Shown here: one piece after another, positions 52,988-64,000 of the stretch
Layout: every line of letters begins with the position of its first letter
Numbering within the stretch: the first letter of the stretch is position 1
Source: Mesaphorura yosii
Lineage: Eukaryota; Arthropoda; Collembola; Poduromorpha; Tullbergiidae
Assembly: GCA_009869945.1 (NCBI GenBank)
Contig: WIXG01000346.1
Span: 16,901 to 80,900 of the forward strand
DNA: 64,000 bases
Reading direction: 5' to 3'
Translations under genes and position numbers: made by a program
Notes under the pieces: generated by a model
Seen by the model: the letters and a program-made list of their open reading frames with translations, nothing else
What the model was told of the DNA's origin: nothing
Database searches by the model: none

Positions 52988-55445
52988 TCACAAATCGGTT
53001 GATTCATTTTTCGCCAGCGGCGCCCCAACAGACTGCTGCTGCATGGTGACGCTTGGCGGAGGTGGCGGACGCCCCGGTCCTCCGCCGGTACCGCCTCCGG
53101 GCTTGGCTCCGATGGCCGGTTTCTTTGTGGCGACGGGCGGCTTGCTCGCGTTACTGTTGTTTAGGAGGCTCGAGCGAGGGGCCGGGACGGGACGTGGAAG
53201 ACTGTAATAATTCGGCTCCTGTGACTGTGGTGGGCCGGTGCTGTCAATACTATTGCTTTTGCCGGCGCTAATGCTGTTGCTGTTGCTCGTCGGCGGTTCT
53301 CGAAACGATCGTGAGGAAATGACCGCGGCTTCGCGGTGATTCACTTCTAGATCGTCACGAGACGGGGTTCTCGAGTGCTGAGGCGCTGGCGCTTCGTGCT
53401 GCTGGACGCGTGACTCCGCCTTGTCTCGACACCAATCCGCCAGCAGTTCTTTAATGGCGGTCTTGTCGGTTCCAGCGCCTGTGCTTTGCTGTTGCTGCTG
53501 GGGCTCAGCATGCATTCTGCCACTGCCACCGTCTCCTTCGCCTTCGCCTGACTCTTCATCCGCCTCTGACTCGGTGGTGTCAAAACTCGACTGTGTTCGT
53601 GGGAGTCGTGGCTGTGGCTGCTGCTGCTGCGCGTACGCTTGCGCTTGCACGGGCACCTGCGGCGGTGGTGGAGGACGCTTGTATTCGCTGTGTGGTCGTG
53701 CCTGTGGTAGTGGCGACAGCGCAGGTTGCAGGTCCTGCTGAGGCGGTGTGGCTGTGGGTGCACTGGTCTCAATAAATGCGTCTCGGTCTCGATTCCCAAA
53801 AACAGGCGGTGGTGGCACGGTGGGCGCCGGGCGTGACTTGTGGCGTCGCTGAACAGGTTTCGGAGACGACGACGATTCCGGGCGAATGCAAGTAACATAA
53901 AAGTCGGCTTCTGAAAATGCAGAAATCAAAAACGGAAAGCGGTTAAGAACTTTTGTGAAAAGCCTCATTTTAAAGAAATTGTTACCTTTCCATTCTCCAT
54001 TCCAAATCTCAGATTTGTACCGCAGAAGCCAGTCGACAACGGACGCCCCTCTCGCCATTGACCCACCAACGCCGTCAATGCTCTGATTCTCCATGATCAA
54101 ATTGGGTCCAATCACAATCGCGATGTTGCTCGCACTCATTTTATTCACCTCACTTCGCGCCTCGAGTCGACTAAGAAACTCGATGAGATACCTCAAATTG
54201 TGCTGGTTTGACTCCGGAAGACTGTTGACTAAATCACGCATCGTGACGGGCGTCTGCTCTGTCGGCAGATAACTGCTCGCGATGATTGGCGTGGGCAGAG
54301 AGCGAAGGTAAGACTTGAGGCAGCTGGCGATCGAGTGCGGGTCGTACTGCTGGAGGAGGATCGGGAGCGTGATGAGGTGGGCGTCGAATGCCGATTTCAG
54401 CTTGCGCACACGCGACGAGCCTCCACCGACACGGAGCAGGCCTTCTTCGTCCAGGCTCTCCAGCAATGCGCAGACGCACTGTTCAATCACGTACGCGACA
54501 CGCCGTCCGCCAGACACAGACTTTAAATGCTCGTCCAATTCTACGCCAAATACTGGGAACTGCTCGTTCTGAAGCAGGATTTCGATTTCGGGGCAAAGTA
54601 ACTCGAGACTTTTGTTGATGCTGGAGTAATAACAATGCTGGTACTTCAGGAAGTTTACGGTCAGCGTGGAGAGCTCCGATTCACGTGAAAGTAGGGTGTA
54701 ATGGAGCGAGGTCAGCGTATCCTGAAGGGAAAGACACTAATTAGACGACTATTCTATTTGAAGCTGGAGAGCATTTTACTTACCCTCGCCTGGTCGACCT
54801 TCCCCACAATTTCGTCCAGTTCATCTTGTCCGCTGCTTGCTCCTCCGCCGCCAGCACCGCCCTCAATCATGGATTGTCGCTGCACTTTGGCCTTGACTCC
54901 TTCCATCTGCTCACATAATTTAACCAATTGTCGCTTGCATTTGTGGTAGGCAGGCAGTTCGACGTTCAGAATCTGCTGAATCGGGTGCAAGATGAGTTTC
55001 TCAATCTTATCTTGGTACTCAATCAGATCGGAGCCGAGTTTCATCTCGAGCCTCCCCGTCTGTTCGAGAATTTCACCCAGGCAGGATCCAGCACCGAATC
55101 GGGAGCCCAGCTCCACCATGTTGGAACCAAGCACAAATTCAGGCACTTTCTTGATTCGTTTCTCGATCGCGACGACTTCGCTGTTCTTCGAATTGTTATT
55201 CTGTATCGACCCAAATCGCTTCAGCAAAACCTCGCATGTCTGTTTGATGAGGTCGATTCGGTGCTCAGAGTCGTTGAGGTCGTCAGAGAGGAAGGTGGAG
55301 TTGGCGGTGGAGGACGAGTTGGCATTTGGGATGGGCCTGCATAAAAAGTACACAAAAGCACACAAATTAGTACTGCACGAGCAATCACTCCGAGTTTTCC
55401 TTACCTGAAGCCCTTGTCTGACACAAACTGTCGAATTTTCTTCAT
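52988..55445 (-). CDS. BAR-RhoGAP of the ARHGAP17/44 (RICH, RhoGAP92B) family
   Basis: Four exons, 55405-55445, 54784-55336, 53986-54721 and 52988-53910, close in phase to 750 residues. The first exon encodes MKKIRQFVSDKGF. A BAR-type helical domain follows (about 20-260), then a RhoGAP domain (about 275-450) with GLLRVGGGSSRVRKL, containing the arginine finger, SYLRSLPTPII and NKMSASNIAIVIGPNL. The C-terminal 270 residues are Pro/Gln/Ser-rich with several PPPP stretches for SH3 partners. The intron at 53911-53985 is 75 bp, stop-free and a multiple of three; removal places EADFYVT directly after the GAP domain, as in the mammalian proteins. These proteins inactivate Rac/Cdc42 at membranes and synapses. 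Confidence 0.9.
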
Positions 55446-56578
55446 GTTCACTACTGACGCGTAGTATCGTTGGGGTTGGGCTGCGAATGCAGGTCGCAGG
55501 GCAGGTGTGGAGGGTCGGAGTTAGCAGAAATTTGGTGATGATCTCATTTCGTGTGTATTTATGTGGTAGTGTGGGAGTTTTCCTGCACTTCGAAACGTGG
55601 CGCTGTGATGGCGAATAAATCTCTTTGTCAAAACCCACTTGAAACACCTGCAACAAGGCCGAGAAGACCATTACTAATGCGAGCTGCTTGCCTACTGCCT
55701 TGCCTTATCAGGCTTATCATGTCGGTCAACTTCATTGTCCTTAATCCCAAGCCAATCCAATCTCAGCTCTCAGCATTAACATTCCAGCAGACACATCTGA
55801 AAAATGCAAGAAATTCGAGCCAAAGCCAACGCTTTACAAAATTGCGACGAATTTAATGACTTTTCAGTAATTTGTCAAGTTCTGGGCTCGAATTGTCCAA
55901 TTTTTCGTGCCTTGAGATTTTAATGGGTCAGGCACCTGAGCCTCAGAATTCATTTGGGCTCGGCATTGGCATTTGGTAAAAGCATCAACATTCAACAATC
56001 AACACGTCATCTGCAGTCTGCAGTGGCTGGACAGGATTCTGCTTTTGCTGCTCTCATCCTTGCCTGCTTGGGTCGGTCGCCGTCGCATCCGCCGCAGCTG
56101 CAAGCCAGCCAGCCGAGCATCCGAGAGAAAGTGTTGCTTGACTCTAAATTCTTGTTATGCTTGCTTGGGTTGGGAGATGGCGAATTCAAGTCCAGCATAG
56201 AACCAATCACAGCCTATGCATCAGCATTCACTTTTCACTTACCAATTAATTTTTAATTGTCCCCTTAATTAATAACGCTCTGTGTATAGTTTTATTAGTG
56301 GCTCCAGCTGTCCAGCTGTATATGGAAAATGTCCAGTGAACCCGGCTCCCGTCACCGCTTAATTACTCCTGATTAATTGCTGGCTGTCGCTGTCACCGTC
56401 AGCATCAGCAGGTAATTGACCTTTGACCAATGTCCATTAATTTCGCACACATCACACATGCGCAAGGTTAATTGCTCAGGTGGTGATTTGGCAATTGCAG
56501 GTGAATTTGTACGTGAATTTGAAAACGTGTGGCTTATGAAAGAGGACTGACCGACAGACGCAAAGACTACGGCAAGCA
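55446..56578. other. Divergent upstream region of the BAR-RhoGAP and zinc-finger genes
   Basis: About 1.1 kb between oppositely transcribed genes. Open frames at 55551-55856 and 55954-56256 lack any family signature and are not called. No RNA gene or repeat seen. Confidence 0.4.
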
Positions 56579-59500
56579 ATGGAATTTGTTGGCAATAATC
56601 ATGATCAAGGCTTCCTTAATTGCAAAGGTGATGGTAATGGCAATGGCGATGGGATGGAGCTTGAAATCTACAGTTGCGGACAGTGCTACAAGGTTTTCGT
56701 GCAGAAGAACCTCCTCGACCTCCACCTTGTCGAGCAACATCAACAGCAGTTACAGCAGGCGCAGAAACCGGATACGACGCCAGAAACTCTCCCCACAGTT
56801 GAAGAAGAAGAATTCATACTTGGATTCGGCAACGAGGCAGACCAATTCTTCGACCAAATACTGCAGGAAGTCCAGTTGGGAGCGGAAAACGGCGACAATG
56901 CCTGCACTTGGTTCGATGAAGAGATTATTAATGGGATTGTCCTCAGCGAGTCGGATCCAAGCACGTCCACACTGCAAGTGGCCAGCGACACGCGTGTCAG
57001 AGATAACCATAATGAACTCAGCAAGACGAAGGCGCCACCGATCGAGGATGTCAAGGAGCTTACCAAAGAAGAGGTCGACCGAATTGCACGGGCGAAAATT
57101 TACCAAGAAGCAAGGCAGCGAGTGCTCCGAGTTTGCTTGGAAGATGTCGGGCGTTCGTTACGGGTCAGGTGTGAATTCTGCAACCGAAGAGTCCCGCTCG
57201 CCAAGCTTAACGAGCACGAGCGAACGGAGCACGCAGTGTCCAGAACGAGACCAACTCCTGCTCCAAAATCCAGGCAAAGAGAAAGACTGAACGGAACCAC
57301 CGTCAAGACACCGAGGAAGTCTTACAAATGCAGTTTTTGTGAGAAGGCTTTCGTCGTTCCGAGCCAGTGCAGATCGCATGAAAATACTCATCGGACGGAG
57401 GAGGCGGACAAGAGCGAGATTGCGCTTTCTGTGGCGGGGGTCTCAATGGAAGAAGCGGCGCTTCGGATAAAGTTGGAACCTGAAATTGAGATTAATGCAA
57501 CTGAAAATACGAGCCAAAGTCAAAGGGGTTTCGAGGGATCTGAATCTAGTCGTCAGAATTGTACTGCAACCGAATCCGAAGTCGAAAGCGAATTTAAGAA
57601 ACCAGCTCCCGTTGCAAAGCCGCTAGACTCATCAAAGGAGGATCCACTTCCTTCCAGCACTCCCTCGCCAAAGAAGAAATCCATCACTCTAGGCGCACAA
57701 ACCCGCCGCCCGTCTAAAGACCATAAACTCGGGCCGATGAAGGAGAATTTCATCGCCACATCCAGTGTCGAAGGGCCGAATCCTCTGCAAACGTGTCTCG
57801 AGTGCGGAGAGGAGGTTCCCATGTCGGAATTCGTGGCTCACATTTACCAGCACATCATCAAGAATCAGCGGCAGTGTCCCCTGTGCGAGCATCGAGCCTA
57901 CACGCTGTACGACCTCAAAGATCACATCACCGGCAAGCACTACGGACTCAAACCCCACATTTGCTCAATGTGCGGGTCGGGCTTCTCGTGGCGGAGCGGA
58001 CTGCGGGGACACGAGGAGAATTGTCCTGCGAATGGAAGGCCGAAGGTGTTCAAGTGCAGCGGATGCAAGGCGAGGTTCGGGACGAATAGAGAACGGAGAC
58101 GTCATGAGCTTGTGCATAAAAGCCTGACTGCGCCAATCCCAGGCGAAAAGACGTCCCGCCCTGTCGCTGGTGAGGGTCCTCGTCTGCGACTCAACGGAGG
58201 CGGTGTACTCAAGACGAAGCACAACATTCTGAGCAAGAAGCCGAGCGAGAAAGGGAAGAACGGCCACGGCTCGGGCTGGGAGGCTCAAGCCGGTGGCGGT
58301 TCCCCGGAACTGACTTCCCTGCTCGAGAATTACGTCAAAGACCCACGTGAAGAGCACCTCATCGAACTGGACCCGATGACCGAGCGGTATAGCGAGAGTT
58401 TCTTGCAGTCACTCACAAGGCCAGGGGCGGACTCGACCTCGTTTGGGGGGCGTGAGGAAACGGTCGCCGTCGCATTTGCAAGCATGAATTCGTCGGCGTC
58501 GGCGGGCGCCGCCACGAACGGAGGCGTAGGCATAGTCGATGGAGGCACCTCACCGGTGTCGGCAGGCTACGGAATGGGAATGCAAACTGGGCAGAATTGG
58601 GCCGGTCCCACTCCCGCTGGCGGTATCCCGAATCATTCGCACCATGCTCTGAGCAACAGCAGTTTTGTGGCTCCGAGTCTTATTCAGCAGCCCCTTCACC
58701 ACCAGAATCAGGCTCCAATGGAAGTGCAGCAGGTTCAACCACCGTTTCATGCCAACCAACAGCACCGCCAGCTGCAGGGAGCTCAGCCAGGCCAACCGGG
58801 TCCCAGTGCGCCGATGACGACGTACAACAACTTCGCGATGGTAATAAAGCCGGACCCCGACGCCGACGGAAGTCGAAGTGGTAGCGGCAGCGTTCTTGAC
58901 GACGGCGAAGAAGACGACGACGAGGAAGACGAATACTACCGCGAAGAGGATAAGCGTTACACGGAGCCGCCAGACACTCGCACGAGCGAGACGTGCAAAA
59001 CCTGCAATCAGATAGTGCCCATGTCGAGCCTCCGCGAGCACATTCAGTCACACGTCCCAAAAGGCCAGCTGGAGTGCTCGATCTGCAACTACAAAGCGTT
59101 CAACGGAAAGTACCTGCTCGACCACCTCAACATCCACTACGCGCTCAAGCCGTACGAGTGCGAACGGTGCGGGCGCCATTTCACGTTCCACGGATATTTG
59201 CGGTCGCACATCAAGCAGGTGCACATGCAGAGCAAAAATCGGCCGCACGAGTGCCGATTCTGCGACAAGAAGTTTGTACGACCTTGCCACAGGCGGACGC
59301 ATGAGAGGAACCACAAGGGTGAGGTGCCCAAAGATAAGAGACTGCCATCCTTGAACAATACGCCTGCACCTACGCCCACACCGCCCGGGCTTTCACCTGC
59401 GCAATCGCCTGCGCCAGGCACCGGCTTCCGGACGCCAGTGAAGCGGGAGTCCTTCGACATGACTGCTGAACTCCTGTCGTCGCCATCGCCTACGGCGTCT

Positions 59501-62442
59501 GTATCGAGAATGACGGCGAGCTGGCCTCCCATCGCCCCTCAACACCAGGATCCGTGGCTCAACCCCATCCACCACTCCAATGCGCACGCGAACCAGACAC
59601 AGGCACCGCAAATGCAGTCACACCAGCATCAACAGCCGTCAGTCCTCCAACAAACCCTTCAGTATTCATCATCATCGCCGTCAGGCCCGCAGCCGCCGCC
59701 GCCACCGAATCAGAATCCTTTCTTCCAGCAACAGCCTCAGCATCCAAGGTCCGACCCTGGGTCAGTGTATCACCAACAGCAGCAGCAGCAGTCTGTGTAT
59801 GGCCAAAGTCAAGGCCCGCTTCCACCGCAGCCGCAGCAAAGGTTACCAACGCCATCACAGTCGCAGGGTCCACTGCCGTCTTTCGGGTCGACGTACGCAC
59901 ACGCTGCGCCAGCGCAGGCACAGTTCTCGTCTCAGCAGCAGCAGAGACTCCCACAGGCGCCAGGTTCTTGGGGATCTCTTGTACAGGCGCAGCAGCAGCA
60001 TGAGGTGCCTCCAACTCGTTATATGCAACCCAACGCTAATCCTAATGTCAATGTTGGGCCGCCTCCGCCTGGAAGTTACATGCAGTCACAATCGCAGGTT
60101 CACGCTCCTGGAGCAGGCACCTCCAACCCTTATTACAACTCCAACGCTTACGCTCAGCAACAGCCACAAACGCAGTCTCCTTCGGTGTACCCAGCGCCAG
60201 TGTTCAACCAAGGCCCGCCAAACACTATTGCCCCAATGCAGCATGCGCATGCAGGGTACGGAAATAACAGTAACAATAACGCCAATGGCCTCAGATTTCC
60301 TCAGCCAACGCCGATCCCACCGCAACCGGCTGCGTACACGCAACAAGACTTTAGCTACTCGCAGCAGCCACCGCCCGACTACTCCATTTCCGCCCCTTCC
60401 ACGTCGACTTTCGATCTTTGGGCCGAGCTGCGAGACGAAGAAATGCGGCTTTTCCCGGAGACAAACAACTTGTACTCCAGCATGGACCCCTTCGCCAGCC
60501 CGAGTCACGCCAGCTCCTTCCTCCGGAACGACACGGACCCCATGCTTGGGTCGACGTCCTTCTACGGTGATCCGCCCGCGGCCGCGCCATTACAGCAGCA
60601 GCACAGCCACGGCATTCCTGCCCCTCAAGCACAGCAACAGTTCAATAATTATTACGCCCAGGATCCGTTCGCAAATCCAACGGTGACGCCCACGCCGATG
60701 GCGACGGCTAAGGCGGCGACAAGCTACGCTCCGCCTGCACCCAACGCTAACTCAATCCATCCGACGCCAGCGAGCCACCATCTTCAGCACGTGCCCCGTG
60801 TCAAAGTGAAGATTCGACGACGGAACGGGCAGGCGATTCTCCTCAAGGCGCCGGCAGCCGTTCTGCATCCACAAATCAAACAGGAGCCTGGAACCACGCC
60901 CGCATCCGCCTCCAGAGAACTGATTCCCGCGGGCGGTCGCCGCCTCTCATCCGACGACCTGGAAGACCTGCAGCTGACCAACTCCAAATGCCTAGTCTGC
61001 AGCGCGGCACTCTCGGGCGGCCAGGACATCCTCGAGCACATCGCCTCGCACCTGCCCCGTGGCGGGACGCACTGTTCCATCTGCGACCGGAACTTTGCCC
61101 ACTCGTGGTACCTCAAAGTCCACACGTACAAGCACTACGGGATCAAACTGTACGAGTGCACACACTGCCAGCGAAAATTCTCGAAGCGGCACTCGCTCAC
61201 GGCACACATCGAGCAGACGCATACAAATTCATCGGGAGCCTCAGCGACTGTGACTGCAGGTGCTGGCGACACCGTCTGCGGAGTATGCAAGAAGACGATG
61301 TCGTCTCGCTTCGCCCTGCGCCGCCACCAGAAATGCGTCCATGGCGCAGTGCTCACACCAGACGTCGACGTCGTCACTACCCCCGCCACTTCCACAGCCG
61401 CAGCCACGGCCGTGCCCTGGGCGCCTGAAGCCAATGAATTGCAGCGCTACATTCCAGCACATAAACGAGAAGAGGCGGAAGGCGGCGGCATCGGCGCGCT
61501 GGCCAGCTTAGGCGGAGGTGGCGTCGACGAAGAGCTGGACATCCGAGTGCAGGGCGCGCATCTGAACGTTTTTCTCCGCGGGTGGACAGTCCGCCTGGAG
61601 GACATCGGAGATCAGACCCGCCAGTGTCCGATCTGCAAAGAGGCCGTGCCCATCCGGAAGCTCCTGACCCACAAGACTGAACACACGGAAACCTGCCACA
61701 TCTGCGGGAAGGAAGTGCCGGCGAGCGAAATCATCTCGCACGGGTCTACGCACGTCAGTTCGCTGTACTGCGAGCTCTGCAACTGGAAAGGCAAGCAAAA
61801 GTCACAGATTTGGGAGCACATGAACGGGCATCTCGCGCATAAGCCTCTGAAGGTGAGTTCCGTTCCAACCTAGGAAGCCTTGCCGTAGCTTTCCAGCTTG
61901 AATAACACCTCTTTTCTTTCTAGTGTGAGTATTGTGGAGTCGGATTTGCGTCGCGTTCCTCAGTTCGCCTGCACACGATCGCCAGGCACACAAATATCAG
62001 GTAATTTGTCAATTTACCATGTCGCCAGCTCCAAATCTGAAACTTCTGGTCTCACATCGCTGATTTCATTGATTTCAGGCTTCACAAATGCGACTTTTGT
62101 GACGCACGTTTCGTGACCCCACAAGTGAAGCGGATGCATCAGCTACAGCACTACGACACGAATTGCCCGTACTGCAACAAGTACTTTGCCCTCAAAAAGG
62201 ACCTCGCCGTGCATATTCGGAGGCATTACAAAATGGCGGGGCAGAAACTCGTGCTGAAGGAGGTCGGCGAAGGCGATGTGGACGACGAGGAGGAAAACAA
62301 GCAGAACGAAACTGCTGGAGGCGGCAGCGGGAATGCGGGTCTGCCACCCACGGCGTCGTTCACGGACTGCGACACGAGCAGCAACACAAGCACGAGCAAT
62401 GCGGGCAGTTCGAGCATGATGAGCCTCCCAATAATGCCATGA
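56579..62442 (+). CDS. Large C2H2 zinc-finger protein with a repeated four-finger module
   Basis: Exons 56579-61852, 61924-62000 and 62079-62442 close in phase to 1,904 residues. Both short introns interrupt zinc fingers that are restored by splicing. Fingers occur in several blocks: single fingers near residues 20, 200 and 245, then four related modules, each opening with a C-x2-C-x-x-x-VP finger, a second C-x2-C finger, and a Y-[AG]-[LI]-K-[PL]-Y/H-x-C finger: about 400-480, 800-910, 1470-1560 and 1680-1810. Between them are long Gln/Pro/Ser-rich regions. This is probably a nuclear DNA-binding regulator, but I cannot assign an orthologue. AATAAA at 62778-62783. Confidence 0.85.
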
Positions 62443-62933
62443 GCCCGTGAGTTCGTGACCTTTGACTTGGATCTTTGATCTGAAATCTCGGGCGGGCCGA
62501 ACGCCCAAGCAGCCCAACATACGCACACAAAAATGATGATATTGTAATTGACATATGCAGTTAGGATACGATTTTAGCGTACTTACTAGAATTAAGTACT
62601 TTATAGTAATTTATTATGTTTGCCCTGTGAAGTTGTCGGCATCGGCGTGTTGACTACTTAACCATTAACCTAACCAAGTTATTAAACCTGTAGTTTAGAC
62701 CGTAACCACTGCACTGACCCTAACAGTAATTTGTAACTCTGTATTCAGTTAACTCCTGACTGCAATTTGCAACTTGCAATAAAAATCGATGCGCATACTC
62801 AAAACGCCAACCATGCACCGAACGGGAAAGAGACAATTATTTAATAATTAAGTTAGGCATTTTTAACGATAATTTTACACGGCGCCGTCTCAACCTTGAA
62901 CAACGATATCAAGAAATAAAAATACTCTCGTAT
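62443..62933. other. 3' UTR of the zinc-finger gene and convergent receptor 6
   Basis: About 490 bp, AT-rich, between convergent genes, with the zinc-finger poly(A) signal at 62778-62783. No other gene. Confidence 0.4.
62778..62783 (+). terminator. Putative poly(A) signal AATAAA of the zinc-finger gene
   Basis: About 340 bp after the stop codon; inferred from position. Confidence 0.45.
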
Positions 62934-63998
62934 CTAAGCACTGTCCAGAAGAATCAGCAGATCCAGCACCCCTGCTATTATGACGGAATCCAATATGGTC
63001 ACGAACAATGTTTCCGTTACCGGGACAAAGACAATTTTCCATTTCAATGATTGACATGACTTGTAGAATTTGATATCGACGAGTCTACGTTTTTCCACAG
63101 CTGCTGCCTTTCCTTGTTTGATGTACTCTTCGCTAACACGTCTAAATCGATTTGCCATTTCTATGGCAACCTGTTGTGCTCCCATGGACACAATAGTTGC
63201 TACTACCATCAGGAACAGCACCACTGGACCAAGTCGATGTCCGAATTTGATCATACCGGTGAAACCAGTTATTGTCATAAAGCATGTACTGATGACCATT
63301 GGCGGTATGATGGGTCCTCCATATTCTTGTACGAAACGGAACCAGATTTGATGAGCTCTGTACAGGATCTGAAGCCGCCTCTCGTTGTTATGGTTTCCTG
63401 CGCCGTTGCCATGGTCACCAGCAGCATCAGGAGCTCGGGCATGGATTTCTAACCATTTATGCATGAAATTTGCCCCAATAAATATGTTGAGTATGTTCAG
63501 TATGTTGATGGCAATATCCAAAATACCCATATACAATCCACCGATGAGCATTACACTCACAGGGATCCATCGTGACGCCGTCAGCCATGTCCCCAGCGTC
63601 ACAGCGTCTTTCATGGCTGTGACTCTTCCTCCGATTCCTACCATTTGATATAATGGTACATTTGCAATGGCAAGGCATCCACCATACCTCAAGAGCCATA
63701 GAATTGGTTCCAGACCATCACGATCCACATGCTCAGATGTTCCGAAATGTGCTGCTAGGCGACGGTTGAAGAGATACATTCCATTCATGAATGAAATGAC
63801 ATTCTGGAATACTGACGGCACAACAATGGTTGTGAGTATTCCAATTGTAAGTAGATTCACACCGGTGAAGACCCCACGTTCAACTATTTCATTATATTTG
63901 ACTCCAGCAGCAGGGAAATTCAAGACACCTGCTGCGATGTGAACCCAACAGAATGTGATGAGCCGGGCTACGATGTTGACAATGCAGCTTGCTACCAT
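62934..63998 (-). CDS. Gustatory-receptor-like seven-helix protein 6 (at window edge)
   Basis: A 354-residue frame with an ATG at 63998, two bases from the window end, so an upstream continuation cannot be excluded. Seven to eight hydrophobic segments, a polar loop (about residues 180-205), and the ending WKIVFVPVTETLFVTILDS, then LDLLIL, resemble the C-terminal two helices of gustatory/odorant receptors. It belongs to a different subfamily from receptors 1-5: the PFDWDP and LKL boxes are missing. Ligand and exact family unknown. Confidence 0.6.
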   Translation of the reverse strand: MVASCIVNIVARLITFCWVHIAAGVLNFPAAGVKYNEIVERGVFTGVNLLTIGILTTIVVPSVFQNVISFMNGMYLFNRRLAAHFGTSEHVDRDGLEPILWLLRYGGCLAIANVPLYQMVGIGGRVTAMKDAVTLGTWLTASRWIPVSVMLIGGLYMGILDIAINILNILNIFIGANFMHKWLEIHARAPDAAGDHGNGAGNHNNERRLQILYRAHQIWFRFVQEYGGPIIPPMVISTCFMTITGFTGMIKFGHRLGPVVLFLMVVATIVSMGAQQVAIEMANRFRRVSEEYIKQGKAAAVEKRRLVDIKFYKSCQSLKWKIVFVPVTETLFVTILDSVIIAGVLDLLILLDSA

Positions 63999-64000
63999 GG

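Noticed and set aside
1-64000. tRNA genes, rRNA, CRISPR arrays, intact transposons
   Set aside because: I looked for tRNA B-box-like sequence with matching stems, regular spaced repeats and paired terminal inverted repeats by eye and found none that I could support; a covariance-model scan would be needed to exclude tRNAs.

Overview
This is a eukaryotic window, gene-dense, with short GT-AG introns (mostly 60-110 bp) and a mixture of housekeeping genes and arthropod-type chemoreceptors. Six genes encode seven-helix gustatory-receptor-like proteins and one encodes a divergent ionotropic receptor, which points to an arthropod. Compact introns and large, mostly intronless chemoreceptor genes would suit a springtail (Collembola), but that placement is inference. 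No bacterial-type features (operons, CRISPR, origins) are present. Exon structures were read by hand from splice motifs and from whether codon phase closes across each junction; no transcript data were available.

Layout. 0.4-6.8 kb: four gustatory-receptor-like genes, two of them close tandem paralogues. 7.7-12 kb: a SIPA1L-type RapGAP/PDZ protein. 12.7-27.4 kb: a housekeeping block of a CRIP-type LIM protein, a Staufen-like dsRNA-binding protein, PRORP (protein-only RNase P), ELP3, ATRX/XNP, LYRM2 and ATP synthase factor B (DMAC2L). 27.5-29.9 kb: SDF2 and a CREBL2/REPTOR-BP bZIP protein. 30.2-32.8 kb: the most striking gene, described below. 33.4-39.5 kb: a fifth gustatory-like receptor, a decayed transposase fragment, the ionotropic receptor and a small membrane protein. 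40.8-44.9 kb: a PPPDE/DeSI-type peptidase gene broken by a 7-bp tandem duplication, small uncharacterised ORFs, and COX17. 45.2-56 kb: MRE11 with a nested gene in an intron, SLC25A38, a G-patch protein of the GPKOW type, and a BAR-RhoGAP. 56.6-62.4 kb: a 1,904-residue C2H2 zinc-finger protein. 62.9-64 kb: a sixth gustatory-like receptor at the right edge.

Main discovery. The gene at 30157-32758 (minus) encodes, in one phase-consistent four-exon reading frame, a signal peptide, a complete C-type lysozyme fold, an immunoglobulin domain, a low-complexity stalk, a transmembrane helix and a PDGFR/VEGFR-like tyrosine kinase. The last third of the lysozyme domain and the whole Ig-TM-kinase part lie in one uninterrupted exon, so the fusion is not a splicing or gene-merging artefact. 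All eight lysozyme cysteines are present, but both catalytic acids are replaced (Glu to Ala, Asp to Asn). It therefore looks like a receptor kinase that uses a dead lysozyme as its outer, probably glycan- or ligand-binding, domain.

Other points worth following: three genes contain stop-free introns whose length is a multiple of three, so simple ORF calling would translate them; MRE11's arginine-glycine tail exons can be joined in phase either to MRE11 or to the nested gene; and the GPKOW-like protein lacks the KOW part.
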